Source of the DNA: a virus
Direction: 5' to 3' (one strand)
Virus record (IMG/VR): IMGVR_UViG_3300013093_000167
Location: 1-31,844 of that record
Length of the DNA: 31,844 bases
Made by a program: the position numbers and the translations under genes. Numbering within the stretch: position 1 is the first letter of the stretch; each line of letters begins with the position of its first letter. Positions 29,090 to 31,844 of the stretch are shown here, piece by piece. Below the pieces are notes generated by a model. That model did no database searches. It saw only the letters and a list, made by a program, of their open reading frames with translations, and was not told the origin of the DNA.

Positions 29090-30178
29090 GTGAAACCATA
29101 TGATCTATCTAAATTCCGCAAGGACATAACCAAGACAATTCCGAGCTTAAGCATTGGATTCCATGATCCCAAGACTTGGATCCACAGCGGCAACTACGCT
29201 CTCAACTATGCTATCAGCGGCGACTTTAAGAACGGTATTCCGTTAGGCAAGGTCACCATGTTTGCTGGACAGTCTGGTTCCGGTAAAAGCTATATCTGCT
29301 CAGGCAACATCATAAGAAACGCTCAGCGAGCGGGTGTGTTCCCGATCTTGATCGATACAGAGAACGCACTTGATGAGAACTGGCTCAAGCCACTGGGCGT
29401 TGATACTAGCGAAGACAAGCTGCTTAAAGTCAACATGGCCATGATCGACGACGTTGCTCGTTTGGTCAGCGATTTCATGAAAGACTACAAGAGCAGGTTT
29501 GACAAGGAAGATCCAGAGAATCGTCCAAAGATCCTGTTCGTGCTAGATTCTCTGGGCATGCTGCTGACTCCAACTGACGTGAATCAGTTTGAAGCTGGCG
29601 AGATGAAGGGCGACATGGGTCGCAAGCCCAAGGCACTGGCAGCACTGGTGCGTAACTGCGTGAACATGTTCGGTGAATATGATGTTGGATTGGTTGTCAC
29701 CAACCATACCTATGCTAGCCAAGACATGTTTGATCCGGATGATAAGATCTCAGGCGGACAGGGTTTCGTATACGCTTCATCTATCGTAGTAGCAATGCGC
29801 AAGCTCAAGCTCAAAGAGGACGAGGAAGGCAAGAAAGTCACAGACGTTCGTGGTATCCGTGCTGCCTGTAAGATCATGAAGACTCGCTACAACAAGCCTT
29901 TTGAGAGCGTTGAGATCAAGATCCCTTGGGACACTGGTATGAACGAATACAGTGGTCTGATCGAGATGTTTGAAAAGAAGGGCGTGTTGGTCAAGGACGG
30001 TAACAAGCTCAAATACACTGATAAGACAGGCAAGGAACATAAGTACTTCCGGTCTAGTGTCAGCGATGAATTGCTTGATCTGATCATGACTGAATGGGAC
30101 GAGAGCAAGGTCACTCTCGCTCAGGATGTTGCTGATAAAGACGCTGACGATCAAGAGATTGTACCATCGGAGGATTGA
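29090..30178 (+). CDS. uvsX: RecA-like recombinase UvsX
   Basis: The 362-residue protein has GQSGSGKS (60-67, Walker A), a PILIDTENALD segment with the catalytic glutamate region, ILFVLDSLGML (Walker B), the LVVTNH strand before loop L2, and a GGQGFVYASSIV segment. It forms a filament on ssDNA and drives strand exchange in replication and repair. The start is GTG at 29090, preceded by AGGAGC; the ATG at 29071 is out of frame. The C-terminus is acidic, as in UvsX. Confidence 0.95.
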   Translation: MKPYDLSKFRKDITKTIPSLSIGFHDPKTWIHSGNYALNYAISGDFKNGIPLGKVTMFAGQSGSGKSYICSGNIIRNAQRAGVFPILIDTENALDENWLKPLGVDTSEDKLLKVNMAMIDDVARLVSDFMKDYKSRFDKEDPENRPKILFVLDSLGMLLTPTDVNQFEAGEMKGDMGRKPKALAALVRNCVNMFGEYDVGLVVTNHTYASQDMFDPDDKISGGQGFVYASSIVVAMRKLKLKEDEEGKKVTDVRGIRAACKIMKTRYNKPFESVEIKIPWDTGMNEYSGLIEMFEKKGVLVKDGNKLKYTDKTGKEHKYFRSSVSDELLDLIMTEWDESKVTLAQDVADKDADDQEIVPSED

Positions 30179-30179
30179 T

Positions 30180-30428
30180 ATGAACGTAAGCGCTGGCTTA
30201 TTGCTAGAAGTTTGGGAAGTGGTCAGTGAACTGCTTCCAAACAATAAACGTGAAGACATGGCTCGCAAGTTGGTCAACATCTTCGCCGACAAGGGTATGG
30301 ACAGAGATGACTTCGAAGCCATACACGGCGAAGATGAGCACCTTGACAGCGCGATAGAGGCCCAGTACACTGGTGAGTCGCATGGTTATGATGACTATGA
30401 TGATGAGCTGGGATACGAGGACGAATGA
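30180..30428 (+). CDS. Small conserved acidic protein
   Basis: The 82-residue protein begins with an amphipathic helix (LLLEVWEVVSELLP), then NNKREDMARKLVNIFADKG and a strongly acidic tail. Similar short proteins sit near recombination genes in marine T4-like phages. ATG 30180 is supported by GGAGG 7 nt upstream. The longer frame from 30126 lies inside uvsX. It overlaps the next gene by 4 nt. It could be a protein-binding partner of the recombination machinery, but this is inference from position. Confidence 0.72.
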   Translation: MNVSAGLLLEVWEVVSELLPNNKREDMARKLVNIFADKGMDRDDFEAIHGEDEHLDSAIEAQYTGESHGYDDYDDELGYEDE

Positions 30429-30625
30429 ACGACAAATCTGACCTGCTGTCCATACAAGGCGACGCATTCATTGAGCAGCTACGAGAGAAAGTAAATAACG
30501 CCATTGAATCACGCGAAGCCAAGGAAGTAGCTATAGTCCAGTTGGAGATACAGTTTGCCATGCTGCAGTATCTCCAACGCTTGGATTGGAAACTCTGGGA
30601 ACTCTACAACAAGTTCGGTATCTAA
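30425..30625 (+). CDS. Small helical protein, unknown
   Basis: This 66-residue protein is almost wholly helical (FIEQLREKVNNAIESREAKE, then a hydrophobic LQYLQRLDWKLWELY). It overlaps the previous gene by 4 nt and abuts the uvsY-like gene exactly. The tight packing between uvsX and uvsY suggests a role in recombination, but the family is not recognised. Confidence 0.65.
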   Translation: MNDKSDLLSIQGDAFIEQLREKVNNAIESREAKEVAIVQLEIQFAMLQYLQRLDWKLWELYNKFGI

Positions 30626-31090
30626 ATGTGGTACAACAAGATAGTCGATGACATGGGATTGCTTCCTGATGCCATCGACTGGTACCAGAAGCAGTTGGAA
30701 ACTGCCTGGGTAGAAGCCAAGATAGTCGGTAGCATTGAACGAGCTTCTCAGGAGCTCAGTGGTATCATGGCCTATCGCTTTGGACAGCTACAAGAGATTG
30801 AAGCCATACTCAAGCATCTAAACATCAGATATGACAAGATGCGCAGCGATCATTATCGCAAATATCTAGAGAGATACCAGCGAGAGCTGACCGATCGTGC
30901 CATAGAAAAATACATCGACGGCGAAGATGATGTGGTCACTATGGCCACACTGGTCAACGAAGTTGCGCTGGTTCGCAACAAGTATCTGGCGCTGATCAAG
31001 GGGTTAGATGTCAAGCAGTTCCAGATCAGCAACATCGTACGCCTACGCATACAGGGCATGGAAGACGCGCATCTGGACACCAGAGGCTAA
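30626..31090 (+). CDS. uvsY: Recombination mediator UvsY
   Basis: The 154-residue protein matches UvsY of marine T4-like phages: ELSGIMAYRFGQLQEIEAIL (63-82), RYDKMRSDHYRKYLERY, YIDGEDDVV, and NEVALVRNKYLALIKGLDVKQFQISNIVRLR. UvsY loads UvsX onto gp32-coated ssDNA. Having gp32, uvsX and uvsY within 3.2 kb makes a compact recombination module. The ATG directly follows the preceding stop. Confidence 0.88.
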   Translation: MWYNKIVDDMGLLPDAIDWYQKQLETAWVEAKIVGSIERASQELSGIMAYRFGQLQEIEAILKHLNIRYDKMRSDHYRKYLERYQRELTDRAIEKYIDGEDDVVTMATLVNEVALVRNKYLALIKGLDVKQFQISNIVRLRIQGMEDAHLDTRG

Positions 31091-31105
31091 ATCTGCTGGA
31101 TTTTG

Positions 31106-31126
31106 ACGGTTTTTTCCGTATTTTTG
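31106..31126 (+). terminator. Weak T-rich terminator-like stretch after uvsY
   Basis: ACGG pairs with CCGT around a run of six T residues, followed by ATTTTTG. The stem is only 4 bp, so termination is uncertain; the T-rich base bias is plain. Confidence 0.3.
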
Positions 31127-31163
31127 CCAATGATTTCAATAGCATAATTGCGCAAATTAATGC

Positions 31164-31191
31164 TTGACAGACCGTAGCAGTATGCTAATAT
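31164..31191 (+). promoter_or_regulatory. sigma70-like promoter of the ATPase gene
   Basis: TTGACA (perfect -35), a 16-nt spacer and TAATAT (4 of 6) preceded by TG (extended -10) point to a start near 31198 and a leader that carries ACGGAGA 8 nt before the ATG at 31225. The 8-bp palindrome TTGCGCAA at 31148-31155 lies just upstream and may be a regulator site. Confidence 0.6.
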
Positions 31192-31224
31192 GCACGTATT
31201 AGAGCAACAGCTACGGAGATTCCC

Positions 31225-31844
31225 ATGGAACAGTATGTGCGCATTAGCTCGGGTTGGACTCGCGGCGGGGCTACCATCACGGATCGTTCGTTCCGCTTGC
31301 TAGACAATCTCAAGCGCGACAAGGATGGCATGTATATCACCGTGGAAAGCGACGGTGGTGCAGATCTCCGTGCTGGACGCAATCGCATTTACATGGAAGC
31401 CATCCACTGCTTCCAGCCCACGACCAAGGATTCTGCGCAGACCATTTCTGTACCTGTGATGGCCAAGACTGATGAAGAGATCGCTCGCGACCAGCGCGAG
31501 ACCTTTGAGATCCTGGGCGAGATGACCAAGGCAGTTGCCAGCAACACGGTCAAGGGACTTGTAGTAAGCGGGCCTGCTGGTATCGGCAAGAGCCACACTG
31601 TGGAAACCACGCTGCACGAAACGCTGGACATGCTGGGCAAGCTCACAGGCCAAGGCCAGATGTATGAGATCATCAGCGGCGGCATCAGCGCTGCTGTTCT
31701 CTACGAAAAGCTCTGGGAATACCGCGAAGACAGCCAGGTGCTGGTGTTTGACGATTGCGACGGTGTGCTCTACGACGAAGACAGCCTCAACGTGCTGAAA
31801 GCAGCGCTGGATAGCAAGAAGACACGTCGCATCAGCTGGAACAC
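31225..31844 (+). CDS. AAA-type ATPase, N-terminal part (3' end outside window)
   Basis: The frame from ATG 31225 stays open to the last base, giving 206 residues. VVSGPAGIGKSHT (113-125) is a Walker A P-loop and QVLVFDDCDGV (171-181) a Walker B strand with two acidic residues. Residues 1-95 form a separate N-terminal part with a Gly-rich repeat (GGATITD, GGADLRAGRN). Relatives in marine T4-like phages are annotated as AAA ATPases of unknown role, possibly remodelling replication or recombination complexes. The start is set by GGAG at proper spacing. The GC content looks higher than in the cassette. Confidence 0.82.
   Translation, partial: MEQYVRISSGWTRGGATITDRSFRLLDNLKRDKDGMYITVESDGGADLRAGRNRIYMEAIHCFQPTTKDSAQTISVPVMAKTDEEIARDQRETFEILGEMTKAVASNTVKGLVVSGPAGIGKSHTVETTLHETLDMLGKLTGQGQMYEIISGGISAAVLYEKLWEYREDSQVLVFDDCDGVLYDEDSLNVLKAALDSKKTRRISWN

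Noticed and set aside
1-31844. tRNA genes, CRISPR arrays, insertion sequences or integrase
   Set aside because: No cloverleaf with CCA-type end, no regular spaced repeats, no transposase or recombinase reading frame and no flanking direct repeats were seen around the cassette. A tRNA scan and a repeat search would settle this.

Overview
The window is part of a large T4-superfamily (contractile-tailed, myovirus-type) bacteriophage genome, most likely aquatic. The core genes are of the T4 kind: tail sheath (gp18, C-terminal part only), tail tube (gp19), a gp4-type head-completion nuclease, terminase subunits gp16 and gp17, ssDNA-binding protein gp32, UvsX and UvsY. Late-promoter-like boxes (TATAAATA, CATAAATA, CTAAATA) precede several of them. 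Several conserved proteins (the 25539-26576 gene, the small gene after uvsX, the Cys-rich repeat protein) resemble proteins I know from marine T4-like phages. No tRNA, integrase, CRISPR or photosynthesis gene is visible, and the host cannot be named.

Layout. (1) 1-819 is the end of the tail sheath gene, closed by a strong terminator. (2) About 820-18,050 is a 17-kb accessory metabolic cassette lying between the sheath and tube genes, which are neighbours in T4. Its left half is mostly + strand (899-11,269): a small helical protein, five radical-SAM enzymes (two with an N-terminal twitch domain), an SDR, a kinase-like protein, an unknown protein, a PLP aminotransferase and a 2OG-Fe(II) oxygenase, plus a second aminotransferase inserted on the - strand. 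Its right half is a tight - strand operon read from 17,993 down to 11,235: fatty-acid desaturase, AspH-like 2OG oxygenase, sulfotransferase, GNAT-like protein, cobalamin-type radical SAM, SDR, 2OG oxygenase, methyltransferase and two more 2OG oxygenases. The two halves converge and overlap by 35 bp. (3) 18,100-25,523 is a + strand virion and packaging block. (4) 25,539-27,869 holds a conserved phage protein, an unknown protein and a glycosyltransferase-like protein. (5) 27,985-31,844 is the replication/recombination block: gp32, uvsX, two small genes, uvsY and the start of an AAA-type ATPase cut by the window edge.

Function. Six radical-SAM enzymes, five 2OG oxygenases, two SDRs, two PLP enzymes, a methyltransferase, a sulfotransferase, an acetyltransferase-like protein and a kinase-like protein together look like a biosynthetic or tailoring pathway, not a scatter of single auxiliary genes. 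The substrate (peptide, sugar, lipid or virion protein) cannot be told from sequence. The - strand operon starts at a bacterial sigma70-like promoter with a strong Shine-Dalgarno, back to back with a T4-type late promoter for the tail tube, which suggests that the cassette is expressed before the virion genes. Apart from the window edges, no stretch over 300 bases lacks a gene; the longest gaps are 134, 115 and 106 bases, and each carries regulatory signals.
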